Source: Streptomyces sp. LaPpAH-108 (GTDB lineage Bacteria; Actinomycetota; Actinomycetes; Streptomycetales; Streptomycetaceae). From it: DNA of 64,000 nt. Numbering within the stretch: the first letter of the stretch is position 1; every line of letters begins with the position of its first letter. A model generated the notes under the pieces. The model was not told the origin of the DNA and did no database searches. It worked only from the letters and a program-made list of their open reading frames with translations. The stretch is from positions 62,001 through 126,000 of the forward strand of contig NZ_KB891998.1 of the NCBI RefSeq assembly GCF_000373625.1, in the 5' to 3' direction. Positions 1-8,170 of this stretch are shown here, in pieces. The translations under genes were made by a program, and so were the position numbers.

Positions 1-723
1 CAACATGCCGCCGTAAAGGCCGTTGGTGAAGCCGGTGTTGTTCTCGAAATGCGTGACGAACGACGCCGACTGATGGTGATCCGGAATCACGATGAGTGCG
101 GTCACGATCACCACGAGTCCGATCAGCAGCCACCACACGGAAATCCGGTTCAGCACGGCGACGAGCTGGACGGTGTAGGTGTTGGCGAGCCCCTGGAGCA
201 CGATGATCAGGGCCGTGAGCAGCACGGTCTGGTGCGCGGTGGGCTCGTACGACGGCCACTGGAGGGCGACGAACGCCTGGATGAAGGTGGCGGCTGCGTA
301 GCCCGTGGCGGCGGTGCCGCCGATCTGACCGACGAAGTTCAGCCATCCGGTGAACCACGACCAGGCGCCCTTGTGCCGCTTGGCGAGCTTGCCCGCCGAG
401 AAATACAGCGCACCGCTCGTCGGATAGGCGGAGGCCACCTCCGCCATCGCGGCTCCGATGAACAGGACCATCACCGAGACGCCGATCCAGCCGAACACGA
501 GAATACGGGGGCCGCCCGCATTCATACCGAATCCGAAGGAGGAGAAGATACCCGAGAGGATATTGATGATGGTGAAGGAGATCGCGAAATTGTCGAACGC
601 CTTGAAACGGCGCGTCAGTTTCCGCGGATAACCCATAGCGTGCAGCGTCGCGTCGTCGTCGAGGACGACCGGTTCCTCGTCCCCCCGGGACTTCTCCCGG
701 GGCGTCGATATCCGTTCCGACAC
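1..723 (-). CDS. Amino acid permease, APC superfamily (5' part; 3' end lies outside the window)
   Basis: The leftward frame gives the first 241 residues of a hydrophobic transporter and runs off the window edge. It starts at a GTG at 723 preceded by AAAGG. A short charged cytoplasmic tail (residues 1-40) is followed by a first membrane helix with the glycine-rich motif FAISFTIINILSG, then NAGGP and AEVASAYPTSGALYF, which are hallmarks of the amino acid/GABA permease branch of the APC family. Such proteins import amino acids or GABA by proton symport. The substrate cannot be told from this fragment. The gene may be transcribed alone, since the next gene upstream begins about 1 kb away. Confidence 0.85.
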   Translation of the reverse strand, partial: MSERISTPREKSRGDEEPVVLDDDATLHAMGYPRKLTRRFKAFDNFAISFTIINILSGIFSSFGFGMNAGGPRILVFGWIGVSVMVLFIGAAMAEVASAYPTSGALYFSAGKLAKRHKGAWSWFTGWLNFVGQIGGTAATGYAAATFIQAFVALQWPSYEPTAHQTVLLTALIIVLQGLANTYTVQLVAVLNRISVWWLLIGLVVIVTALIVIPDHHQSASFVTHFENNTGFTNGLYGGML

Positions 724-763
724 AGCTCGGCCTTTCTGTTGTGGGGACAGAGCGGGTACGGGG

Positions 764-1720
764 TCAGGCGGGTCCGGGGACGGGCAGTCCGCATGCGCGC
801 CGGGCCCGGGAGAGCTGCTCGGCGGGGTCGCCGAAGGCGCTCCAGGGCATCCGCGAGGCGTACGGGCCCATCGCCGCGAAGACCGCCCGGGCCTCGAACT
901 CGCACTGGGCCATGACCAGTGCGTGTGCGAGGTAGGCCAGGTCGAGCACGGGGGTGAAGCGGTAACCGGCCACCGTGGGAAGCCAGTTGCGGTAGGCGGC
1001 CAGGGTGGTGGAGCGCCACTGGGGCTGCTCCCAGACCCGGTCCGCGAGCAGTTGGGTGGGGTTGTAGCTCTCCACCAGGGCCACCAGGGGCAGCAGTCTG
1101 AGGGCGGAGTCGGCGGGCGCCCGCTGGCTGAGGAAGGCGGCCACGTCCCAGGCCGCGTTCACCGAGCCGCCGTGGCGTGTGAAGAAGAAGGAGAGGAAGC
1201 GGTGGTGGCCCTCGCGGTTCCAGGGGTCGAGGGACAGGACGTGCGAGAACAGCCGCCAGGGGCCGGGCGGGGAGGTGAGCAGGCCCTGCGGGGCGGGGTC
1301 GCGCAGCCGGTGCAGCCGGGCCATGGTGAGCTTGGCGACCCAGGGCGTGGGGTCGTCGGGGGCGAGGGCGGCGGCCCGGTCGCAGGCCGTCAGGGCGATC
1401 CGTTCCAGCGTCTCGGCGCGTTCGTCACGTGCGTCGGCGGCCCGCATCGCGCGCTGCACGGCGACCCGGGCCCACATCAGCATGGACTCGGGGGTGGTCT
1501 CCTCGGCGAGCCACTGCTCGACCAGGTCGGTGCCGGCCGCCTCGGAGGCGAGCACCAGCGAGCGGTGGGCGCGCAGGGCGAAGTCGGAACGCGTCTCGGC
1601 CAGGACCTCCTGGGCGTAGCGATAACGCCCGGCGCGCACATCGACGCAAACACTCGCCAGGACACGGTCGTCGGCCGCCGGATGCCATACATAGTGCCCT
1701 TCGAATAACTCCGCGGCCAT
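764..1720 (-). CDS. Conserved protein of unknown function, alpha-helical repeat type
   Basis: A 318-residue soluble protein with no signal peptide or membrane segment. It is rich in Ala, Leu, Arg and Trp, and its helical pairs (for example around residues 80-115 and 140-200) resemble TPR-like repeats. The motif WVAKLTMARLHRLRD and the pattern SLDPWNREGHHRF recur in Streptomyces proteins of this kind. I do not recognise a catalytic motif. It starts at ATG 1720 and lies 41 bases upstream of the permease on the same strand, so it could share a transcript with it. Function is unassigned; scaffold or protein-protein binding is a guess from fold alone. Confidence 0.6.
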   Translation of the reverse strand: MAAELFEGHYVWHPAADDRVLASVCVDVRAGRYRYAQEVLAETRSDFALRAHRSLVLASEAAGTDLVEQWLAEETTPESMLMWARVAVQRAMRAADARDERAETLERIALTACDRAAALAPDDPTPWVAKLTMARLHRLRDPAPQGLLTSPPGPWRLFSHVLSLDPWNREGHHRFLSFFFTRHGGSVNAAWDVAAFLSQRAPADSALRLLPLVALVESYNPTQLLADRVWEQPQWRSTTLAAYRNWLPTVAGYRFTPVLDLAYLAHALVMAQCEFEARAVFAAMGPYASRMPWSAFGDPAEQLSRARRACGLPVPGPA

Positions 1721-1887
1721 GCTCTCCTGTCCGTCCGCATACGGCGCATCACAGTTGCGCAGGAGGCACCTTACTCAGCCGCCGCCGCACCGGGAACGCC
1801 TAAATCCACAAATCGGTCGGCGGAATCGGAACGTAATATCCGGTCATTGACCGGAAGTCAGCCAGTGGTTCAAGGGGTGACGTTTCG

Positions 1888-2592
1888 GTGCCCGCGCGGG
1901 TGCCCGCACCGGCCGCTACTAGACTGTTTCCGGAGAACTCCCCCACACCGCATCACACCTCGGGAATCGCCATTCAGCACCTCGCCGCCCGGCTGCGCGC
2001 GCTGCCCCCGTCGCTGGGTCCGGTCCGGCTGGTGGGCGTCGACGGGCACGCCGGTTCCGGGAAGTCCACCTTCGCCGCGCGCCTGGCGGACGCACTGGGC
2101 GGCGCGCCCGTCCTCCACCTGGACGACTTCGCGAGCCACGACCATCTCTTCGGCTGGACCGGCCGCTTCACGGAGCAGGTGCTCACCCCGCTGGCGCGCG
2201 GCGAGAGCGCGCGGTACACCCCCTACGACTGGAATCTGCGCGCCTTCGGGCCGCCCCGTCCGCTGCCGCCCGCGCCCGTGGTCCTGGTGGAGGGGGTCGG
2301 CGCGGGCCGCCGGGAGCTGCGCGCGCATCTCGCGCTGCTGCTGTGGATGGAGCTGCCCGCCCCGCAGGCGTGGGCGCGCGGGCGGCGGCGGGACGGCGCG
2401 GCCCAGCGGGAGTTCTGGGACGGCTGGACGGCCGCGGAGCGCGCGCATTTCGCGGACGACCCCTCGCGCCCCCGTGCGGATCTTCTGGTGCGCCAGAGGC
2501 GCGAGGGGTACGAGGTGCTGCCGGGGCCCGCGATGAGCGATGGACCAGACCAAGATGTCACTCACCGTGAGGGACCATCGGCAGTGTGGTGA
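1888..2592 (+). CDS. P-loop kinase related to uridine kinase
   Basis: A 234-residue protein with Walker A GHAGSGKSTFAARLADALGG at about residues 51-70, followed by HLDDF, an arrangement typical of the uridine kinase/phosphoribulokinase-like P-loop family. The later motif VVLVEGVGAGRRELR matches the family's Walker B strand. It probably phosphorylates a nucleoside or other small hydroxyl substrate in the cytosol; the substrate is not shown. GTG 1888 has AAGGGG ten bases upstream. A downstream start near residue 28 would also keep the whole kinase domain, so the N-terminus is uncertain. The gene stands alone on the plus strand, divergent from the gene ending at 764. Confidence 0.7.
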   Translation: MPARVPAPAATRLFPENSPTPHHTSGIAIQHLAARLRALPPSLGPVRLVGVDGHAGSGKSTFAARLADALGGAPVLHLDDFASHDHLFGWTGRFTEQVLTPLARGESARYTPYDWNLRAFGPPRPLPPAPVVLVEGVGAGRRELRAHLALLLWMELPAPQAWARGRRRDGAAQREFWDGWTAAERAHFADDPSRPRADLLVRQRREGYEVLPGPAMSDGPDQDVTHREGPSAVW

Positions 2593-2641
2593 ACTCGTGA
2601 AGACGGGGGGCGGCCAACTTTCACAAGGGCCCCAACTCCGC

Positions 2642-2671
2642 TTGACCGAGGGCCCGTACAGGTCTTACGTT
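2642..2671 (+). promoter_or_regulatory. Sigma-HrdB-like promoter for a short transcript
   Basis: TTGACC (2642-2647), an 18-base spacer and TACGTT (2666-2671) fit the housekeeping promoter pattern. A start near 2678 would run into the hairpin at 2708-2745 after roughly 70 nt, giving a short untranslated RNA. Confidence 0.45.
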
Positions 2672-2677
2672 CTCAAT

Positions 2678-2748
2678 GTGCGGCTCTCCGGAGTCGCCCC
2701 GCAGACACGAAGCCCCCGGTTGTTCCCCCGTGACCGGGGGCTTCGTTC
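2678..2748 (+). ncRNA. Candidate small RNA of about 70 nt
   Basis: The segment lies between a TTGACC/TACGTT promoter and a strong hairpin. It contains a first weak stem (TGCGG 2679-2683 with CCGCA 2699-2703, enclosing CTCCGGAG) and then the 13-bp terminator stem with a C-rich loop. No open reading frame with a start and ribosome site fits inside. The two-hairpin, C-rich layout recalls the actinobacterial 6C RNA, but I could not confirm membership. It could instead be the end of read-through from the kinase gene. Confidence 0.4.
2708..2745 (+). terminator. Intrinsic terminator hairpin
   Basis: A perfect 13-bp inverted repeat, CGAAGCCCCCGGT (2708-2720) with ACCGGGGGCTTCG (2733-2745), encloses a 12-base loop containing CCCCC and is followed by TTCTG. 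It ends the kinase transcript and/or the small RNA. Confidence 0.7.
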
Positions 2749-3019
2749 TGCCCTGACGCCGCCTCCGGGCCCCTTTCGCGGCCTCGGATTCTCACTCTCG
2801 GTGACCACGCGGTGTGCGCCCCGTATGCTCCCACCTCGTGGAACGGCCCTTGTCACACCCTTCGGCACCTGGTCGTCCCGCGGGTACGATGCCCTCGGTG
2901 CGACCTTCGAGCTGCTGCCTCGCGCACCTGCAACTCCGTTCCGCGGCACAGCGGTTCGACCGCGGCGGCCGTCGGGCGCCTGCCCGGTGGTGACCATCGG
3001 GGGCACGGTTCGTGGGGGG
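2749..3019 (+). other. Leader region of the AAA+ gene, no gene seen
   Basis: The reading frame of the ATPase stays open leftward to 2540, but this stretch has no convincing ribosome site and reads as low-quality Pro/Arg sequence, so I treat it as untranslated. TATGCT near 2823 and TACGAT near 2884 are possible -10 elements, neither with a clear -35. Confidence 0.4.
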
Positions 3020-4888
3020 ATGATGGACTTCGGCACGCGGGGCTCCGAGGCCCCGGCCGACCTCGCCTGGACGCGGGGCGTGGACGCCTACACGATGGGC
3101 GCCTACCCGCAGGCCGAGGAAGAGTTCCGCGCCGCGGTGCGGATGGACCCGGGGATGGCCGACGCCTGGCTCGGACTGCACGCGCTGCGGGTGGACACGA
3201 CGACCGCGCTGCTGCGGATGTTCCGGCACCGCGAACGGTTCGGGGAGCAGCGCGCCCGGCACCGCCGCGCCCTCAACTCCTGGTACTGGCTGGGCTGGTG
3301 GGTGCAGCCGGTGCTGGAGAGCCCGCGCGATCTGCTGCTGGCGCACGCCTCGCACTGGCTGGACGGCCGCCATGTGCCCGAGCTGGACCGGGCCCTTGCC
3401 GGACTGCCGCCGGTGGACACCGACCCGCAGGTCCGCTTCCTGCACGCGTGCCGCTCCTATCTGGTCAAGGACTGGGACCAGTTGGTGCGGCACACCGATC
3501 CGCTGCTCGACGACTCGCTGCTCGGCATCGAGGCCGGGCTGTTCGGCGGCATGGCCCGGGTGCGCCTGGAGATGTACGGGCAGGCCGAGCCGCTGCTCTC
3601 GGCGGCCCTGATGCGCTGCCGCAGCGAGCAGCCCCAGCGCAAGGAGCTGCGCTACTGGCTGGCCCGCGCGCACGAGGGCACCGGGCGCAGCGCCGCCGCC
3701 CTGCCGCTGTACCGGGCGGTGCACCGGGTCGACCCCGCCTTCATGGACACCTCGGCCCGGCTCGCCGCCATCGCCGAGGGCGACGGGTACGACGACCCGG
3801 GCGACTTCGCCGCGATCACGCTGGCCGGTGCCGGACAGGACGCGATGGACGGCCCGGACACCCTCGATCCGCTCTTCGGCACCGAGGGCCGCGATCTGCG
3901 CCTGCCCGAACCGGATCTGCCGACCGGCCCCCTGCCCTCGGTGCCGGACCGCGCGGTCCGGGTGAAGAGCGGTACGTCCGCCTCCGCGCCGCTGCCCACC
4001 GGGCCGACCGACCCCGGCTTACTGGAGGAGGCGCTGGCCGAGCTGGAGCGCATGGTCGGGCTCGAACCCGTCAAGCGCCAGGTGAAGGCGCTCTCCGCGC
4101 AGCTGAACATGGCGCGGCTGCGGGCCGGGCAGGGGCTCCCGGTGCAGCCGCCGAAACGACACTTCGTCTTCTCTGGCCCCTCGGGCACCGGCAAGACCAC
4201 CGTCGCCCGCATCCTGGGCCGCGTCTTCTACGCCCTCGGTCTGCTCGGCGGCGACCACCTGGTGGAAGCCCAGCGCGCCGACCTGGTCGGCGAGTATCTG
4301 GGCCAGACGGCCGTGAAGGCCAACGAGCTGATCGACTCCGCCATCGGCGGCGTGCTGTTCGTGGACGAGGCGTACGCGCTCTCCAACTCCGGGTACGGCA
4401 AGGGCGACGCGTATGGCGACGAGGCGCTTCAGGTGCTGCTCAAGCGGGCCGAGGACAACCGGGACCATCTGGTGGTGATCCTGGCCGGCTATCCGGAGGG
4501 CATGGACCGGCTGCTGGCCGCCAACCCCGGGCTCTCCTCGCGCTTCACGACCCGGGTGGACTTCCCGTCGTACCGCCCCGGCGAACTCACCGAGATCGGC
4601 CGGGTGCTGGCGGCGGAGAACGGCGACCGGTGGGACGACGAGGCGGTGGAGGAGCTGCGGTCCATCGCCGGGCACGTGGTCGACCAGGGGTGGATCGACG
4701 AGCTGGGCAACGGCCGGTTCCTGCGCACGCTGTACGAGAAGAGCTGCGCCTACCGGGACCTGCGGCTCTCGGTGTACCCGGGGGCGCTGTCCCGGGACGA
4801 TCTCGCCACGCTGCGGCTGCCCGATCTGATGCAGGCGTACGGCGAGGTGCTGTCGGGGCGGGGGCCGCAGGACCCGTCGGCGATGTGA
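3020..4888 (+). CDS. CbxX/CfqX-type AAA+ ATPase with N-terminal TPR region
   Basis: A 622-residue protein. Residues 1-250 carry TPR-like helices (for example AYTMGAYPQAEEEFRAAVRM) and 250-350 is a linker rich in Asp, Pro and Gly. The C-terminal AAA+ module has Walker A GPSGTGKTT near 385-393 and Walker B GGVLFVDEAYAL near 442-452. This belongs to the CbxX/SpoVK/EccA group, ATP-driven remodelers that in other settings act on Rubisco or type VII secretion substrates. The partner here is unknown and no ESX genes are nearby. The start is one of two adjacent ATGs (3020 or 3023) after a G-rich run; family proteins begin at this point. Confidence 0.8.
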   Translation: MMDFGTRGSEAPADLAWTRGVDAYTMGAYPQAEEEFRAAVRMDPGMADAWLGLHALRVDTTTALLRMFRHRERFGEQRARHRRALNSWYWLGWWVQPVLESPRDLLLAHASHWLDGRHVPELDRALAGLPPVDTDPQVRFLHACRSYLVKDWDQLVRHTDPLLDDSLLGIEAGLFGGMARVRLEMYGQAEPLLSAALMRCRSEQPQRKELRYWLARAHEGTGRSAAALPLYRAVHRVDPAFMDTSARLAAIAEGDGYDDPGDFAAITLAGAGQDAMDGPDTLDPLFGTEGRDLRLPEPDLPTGPLPSVPDRAVRVKSGTSASAPLPTGPTDPGLLEEALAELERMVGLEPVKRQVKALSAQLNMARLRAGQGLPVQPPKRHFVFSGPSGTGKTTVARILGRVFYALGLLGGDHLVEAQRADLVGEYLGQTAVKANELIDSAIGGVLFVDEAYALSNSGYGKGDAYGDEALQVLLKRAEDNRDHLVVILAGYPEGMDRLLAANPGLSSRFTTRVDFPSYRPGELTEIGRVLAAENGDRWDDEAVEELRSIAGHVVDQGWIDELGNGRFLRTLYEKSCAYRDLRLSVYPGALSRDDLATLRLPDLMQAYGEVLSGRGPQDPSAM

Positions 4889-4950
4889 CGACGAGTCCTG
4901 CGGCCTGTGCGTGACCCCGGTCGGGCGCTCGGCCCGCGGGACGACCCCGG

Positions 4951-6078
4951 TCAGGCCGTCAGGGCCTGCTCCGGCTCCCCGCTCGGCCTCGGCGCCGAGA
5001 CCTCCGCGCCGGACCGCTCCGGCTCCGGGGTCCTGTCCGAGGGCGAGGGCGCCGGGTGCGGATGGGCCGGGTCGTGGACCTCGCCCACCAGCAGTTCCAG
5101 CGCGTCCTCCAGGGCGACCAGGCCAAGGACCCGCCCGGAGGCGTCGGCCACCTGGGCCAGATGGGTGGCCGCCCGGCGCATCACGCCGAGCGCGTCGTCC
5201 AGTGGGAGTTCCGCGCGGAGCGTGGCCATGGGCCGCCAGATGTGCTGGGGCACCGCGCGGTCGGAGTCCTCCAGCTCGAGGACGTCCTTGACGTGGACGT
5301 ACCCCATGAAGGCGCCCTTGGCCGAGGCGGACACCGGGAAGCGGGAGTAGCCGGTGCGCGCCGTCAGCTCCACGATCTCCGCCGGGGTGACCGACGGGTC
5401 CACGGTCACCAGGGACTCGCGCTTGAGCAGGACGTCGGTGACCGGGCGGGAACCCAGCTCCAGGGCGTCCTCCAGGCGCTCCTGCTCCTCGGGGTCGAGC
5501 AGTCCGGCCTGCCCTGAGTCCTCCAGGAGGCGGTTGAGCTGCTCGCTGGTGACGACGGCCTCGACCTCGTCCTTGGGCTCGACCCGGAAGAGCCGCAGGA
5601 TGCCCTGGGCGCACGCGCCGAGGGCCACCGTGACCGGACGGCAGAGCCGGGCGAAGTACACCAGGCCGGGACCGAGCCAGATCGCGGCCTTCTCCGGGGC
5701 GGCCATGGCGAGGTTCTTCGGCACCATCTCGCCGATGACCAGGTGGAAGAAGACCACCGCCGCGAGCGCGATGGCATAGCCCAGCGGATGGATCATGCCC
5801 TCGGGCAGGTGGACCGCCTCGAACAGCGGCTCCAGGAGGTGGGCCACGGTCGGCTCGGCCACCGCGCCCAGGGTCAGCGAGCAGACGGTGATGCCGAACT
5901 GCGCCGCCGCCATCATCTGCGGCAGCCGCTCCAGACCGTGCAGGACCTGGCGGGCCCGCGCGGTGCCGAGCGGTTCGATCTGGCTGCGGCGGACGGAGAC
6001 GAGCGCGAACTCGGCGCCGACGAAGAATCCGTTGGCGAGCACGAGCAGCGCCGCGAAGAAGAGTTGCAGGACGCTCAT
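4951..6078 (-). CDS. CNNM/CorC-type membrane protein with CBS pair (HlyC/CorC family)
   Basis: A 375-residue protein. The N-terminal DUF21 membrane domain (about residues 1-190) begins with LANGFFVGAEFALVSVRR and contains several hydrophobic helices. A cytoplasmic CBS pair (about 205-335) includes RTGYSRFPV. Family members move or regulate Mg2+ or Co2+ export; 'hemolysin' is a historical label. Unlike its neighbour it lacks the C-terminal CorC_HlyC domain and ends in a Pro/Ser/Glu-rich tail. Its ATG overlaps the stop of the upstream paralogue by four bases (6075-6078), which implies translational coupling and possibly a heteromeric complex. Confidence 0.85.
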   Translation of the reverse strand: MSVLQLFFAALLVLANGFFVGAEFALVSVRRSQIEPLGTARARQVLHGLERLPQMMAAAQFGITVCSLTLGAVAEPTVAHLLEPLFEAVHLPEGMIHPLGYAIALAAVVFFHLVIGEMVPKNLAMAAPEKAAIWLGPGLVYFARLCRPVTVALGACAQGILRLFRVEPKDEVEAVVTSEQLNRLLEDSGQAGLLDPEEQERLEDALELGSRPVTDVLLKRESLVTVDPSVTPAEIVELTARTGYSRFPVSASAKGAFMGYVHVKDVLELEDSDRAVPQHIWRPMATLRAELPLDDALGVMRRAATHLAQVADASGRVLGLVALEDALELLVGEVHDPAHPHPAPSPSDRTPEPERSGAEVSAPRPSGEPEQALTA

Positions 6079-7409
6079 CGCACGGTCTCCTTCACCGCGG
6101 CCACCGGGGCCGTACGGACCACGCGGACCCGCTCGGCACGGTAGTGGCGGACCTGGCGCACCGAGAGCCGCCAGCCGGGCAGTTCGGCCCGGTCACCGGG
6201 CGCGGGGATACGGCCGAGCAGGTCGGCGACCAGCCCGGCGACGGTCTCGTACGGCCCCTCGGGGGCTTCGAGGCCGATGCGCCGGAGCACGTCGACCCGG
6301 CAGCCGCCGTCCACGTCCCAGGCCGGGCGGCCGTCCTCGGGCGGGGCGGCGACGAGTTCGGGCACGTCCTGGCGGTCGTGCTCGTCGCGGACCTCGCCGA
6401 CCAGTTCCTCGACGATGTCCTCCAGGGTGACCACGCCCGCCGTGCCGCCGTACTCGTCGACGACGACCGCGATGGGCTGCTCGCTGCGCAGCCGGGTCAG
6501 CAGGGGGCGCACCGGCAGGGTCTCCGGGACGAGGAGTGCCTTGCGGGCGATGCGGGCGACCGGGGTGCGCAGGCGCTCGTGCGCCGGGACCGCGAGGGCG
6601 TCCTTGAGGTGGACCATGCCGACCACGTCGTCGATCTTCTCCCGGTAGACGGGGAAGCGGGACAGGCCGGTGGCCCGGGTCAGATTGACCACGTCCTCGG
6701 CGGTGGCCGAGTCCTCGAGCGCGCTGACCTTCACGCGCGGGGTCATGACGTGCTGTGCGGTCAGCTCGCCCAGGGAGAGCGTGCGCACGAACAGGTCGGC
6801 GGTGTCCTGCTCCAGGGCTCCGGCCTGTGCGGAGTGCCGGGCCAGGGAGACCAGTTCACCGGGGGTGCGGGCGGAGGCCAGCTCCTCGGCGGGCTCGACG
6901 CCGAGCGCGCGCACCAGCTTGTTCGCGACCGTGTTCAGCACGGCGATGACCGGGCGGAACAGGCGCGCGAAGTGGTGCTGCGGCCCCGCGACGAAGCGGG
7001 CCACCTGGAGCGGCTTGGAGACCGCCCAGTTCTTGGGCACGAGTTCGCCGATCACCATCTGGACCGCGGAGGCGAGCAGCATGCCGACGATCACGGCGAT
7101 GCCGGAGGCCACACCCTCGGGGACGCCGAGCGCGCCTACGGGGCCGTCCAGCAGGTCGGCCAGGGCCGGTTCGGCGAGCATGCCGACGACCAGGGAGGTG
7201 ATGGTGATGCCCAGCTGGGTGCCGGAGAGCTGGAAGGACAGCTCCTTGAGCGACTCCACGACCCGGTGGGCACGCTTGTCGCCGTCGGCGGCGGCTTTCT
7301 CGGCGTCGGGCCGCTCGACCGTGACGAGGCCGAATTCGGCCGCCACGAAGAAGCCGTTGGCGAGGATGAGCAGGAAGGCCGCCGCGAGAAGCAGCAGAGA
7401 GGTGGTCAT
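6075..7409 (-). CDS. CNNM/CorC-type membrane protein with CBS and CorC_HlyC domains
   Basis: A 444-residue paralogue of the downstream gene. It has a DUF21 membrane domain (about residues 1-195, motif LANGFFVAAEFGLVTVER), a CBS pair (about 210-340, with ATGLSRFPV and VVDEYGGTAGVVTLEDIVEE) and a C-terminal CorC_HlyC domain (about 355-435). The full domain set suggests a divalent metal transporter or its regulator in the cytoplasmic membrane. ATG 7409 is chosen because it precedes the first membrane helix directly. It is first of the two-gene unit. About 290 bases separate it from the rib-his operon upstream. Confidence 0.87.
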   Translation of the reverse strand: MTTSLLLLAAAFLLILANGFFVAAEFGLVTVERPDAEKAAADGDKRAHRVVESLKELSFQLSGTQLGITITSLVVGMLAEPALADLLDGPVGALGVPEGVASGIAVIVGMLLASAVQMVIGELVPKNWAVSKPLQVARFVAGPQHHFARLFRPVIAVLNTVANKLVRALGVEPAEELASARTPGELVSLARHSAQAGALEQDTADLFVRTLSLGELTAQHVMTPRVKVSALEDSATAEDVVNLTRATGLSRFPVYREKIDDVVGMVHLKDALAVPAHERLRTPVARIARKALLVPETLPVRPLLTRLRSEQPIAVVVDEYGGTAGVVTLEDIVEELVGEVRDEHDRQDVPELVAAPPEDGRPAWDVDGGCRVDVLRRIGLEAPEGPYETVAGLVADLLGRIPAPGDRAELPGWRLSVRQVRHYRAERVRVVRTAPVAAVKETVR

Positions 7410-7561
7410 GATGCCGCCGCCTCGCCACGTACGCGGAACGGGTCCGCGGTATGTCGGCAGGGGGCGGCGCAGGTACTACAGGACGATCCGTCCATCGCCG
7501 GAGAGGGTCACTCCTCGGATAGCAGGGAAACCTCCGTGCGCGCCGGGCGTGGCACGACGGA

Positions 7562-7590
7562 GGCGGAGGCGCCATGGGGACGCCTCCGCC
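7562..7590 (-). terminator. Hairpin, probable end of the rib-his unit
   Basis: A perfect 10-bp stem, GGCGGAGGCG (7562-7571) with CGCCTCCGCC (7581-7590), has a 9-base loop. It lies about 110 bases past the last gene of the leftward rib-his unit, in the 288-base gap that otherwise holds only the leader of the CNNM pair. Confidence 0.5.
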
Positions 7591-7697
7591 AACAGATTAG
7601 TCAAGACAGGGGCCGGTGCGGCAGGGGCGGCGCCCCTGAACCGTCCCCGAGCGGACCCCGACCCGGCCCTGACCTCGGGCCGGACCACTGTCGGGGC

Positions 7698-8156
7698 TCA
7701 GCCCTGAGAGGGCTCCGGATCGCGCGGCGCGCGCTGCTCCACCAGAGTGCGCAGCGCCCGCGCGTCGGCGATGGCCCGCTGCTTGGCGACGCCGGGCTGG
7801 ATGCCGAGCGCGGGCAGGCTGGTGCCGTCGGTGAGGTTCAGGAACACCCAGGGGTCGCCCTGGCGCAGGTTGACCTGGACGATCTCCGCCCAGTCCAGCT
7901 TGCGGCTGCTCGCGATGTTGACGACGGTCACACCGGACTCGTCGGCGACGACCTTCACCCGGGCCAGCTGTGCCAGCACCCAGAAGGTGAGCGCGCCGGT
8001 GAGGACGAAGGTGAGCCGTTCCCCCGGGCCGACCTTCTCCAGGAGCAGGCCGATCCCGGAGATGACCACGAAGATCGCGATTCCGGCGGTGAGCAGGATG
8101 GCCCGGGTGCGGCCCGGCCGGAAGGTGACCGGGAGGGCGGGCGGGGTCTCGGACAT
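7698..8156 (-). CDS. Small membrane protein with PH-like domain
   Basis: A 152-residue protein. Two hydrophobic helices at about residues 15-60 (AILLTAGIAIFVVISGIGLLL and a second ending WVLAQLA) are followed by a soluble beta-rich domain of the bacterial PH type (motif SSRKLDWAEIVQVNLRQGD). The ATG at 8156 has GAGGGA ten bases upstream; an in-frame GTG at 8174 would overlap hisG but has no ribosome site. It sits 14 bases after hisG, so it is co-transcribed with rib/his genes. Its function is unknown and nothing in the sequence links it to histidine synthesis. Confidence 0.7.
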   Translation of the reverse strand: MSETPPALPVTFRPGRTRAILLTAGIAIFVVISGIGLLLEKVGPGERLTFVLTGALTFWVLAQLARVKVVADESGVTVVNIASSRKLDWAEIVQVNLRQGDPWVFLNLTDGTSLPALGIQPGVAKQRAIADARALRTLVEQRAPRDPEPSQG

Positions 8157-8170
8157 CCGGGGCGTGTCCC

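Noticed and set aside
2540..3019. A 160-residue N-terminal extension of the AAA+ protein
   Set aside because: The extension crosses a perfect terminator hairpin, overlaps the kinase stop and reads as Pro/Arg-rich filler; the conserved family start is at 3020.
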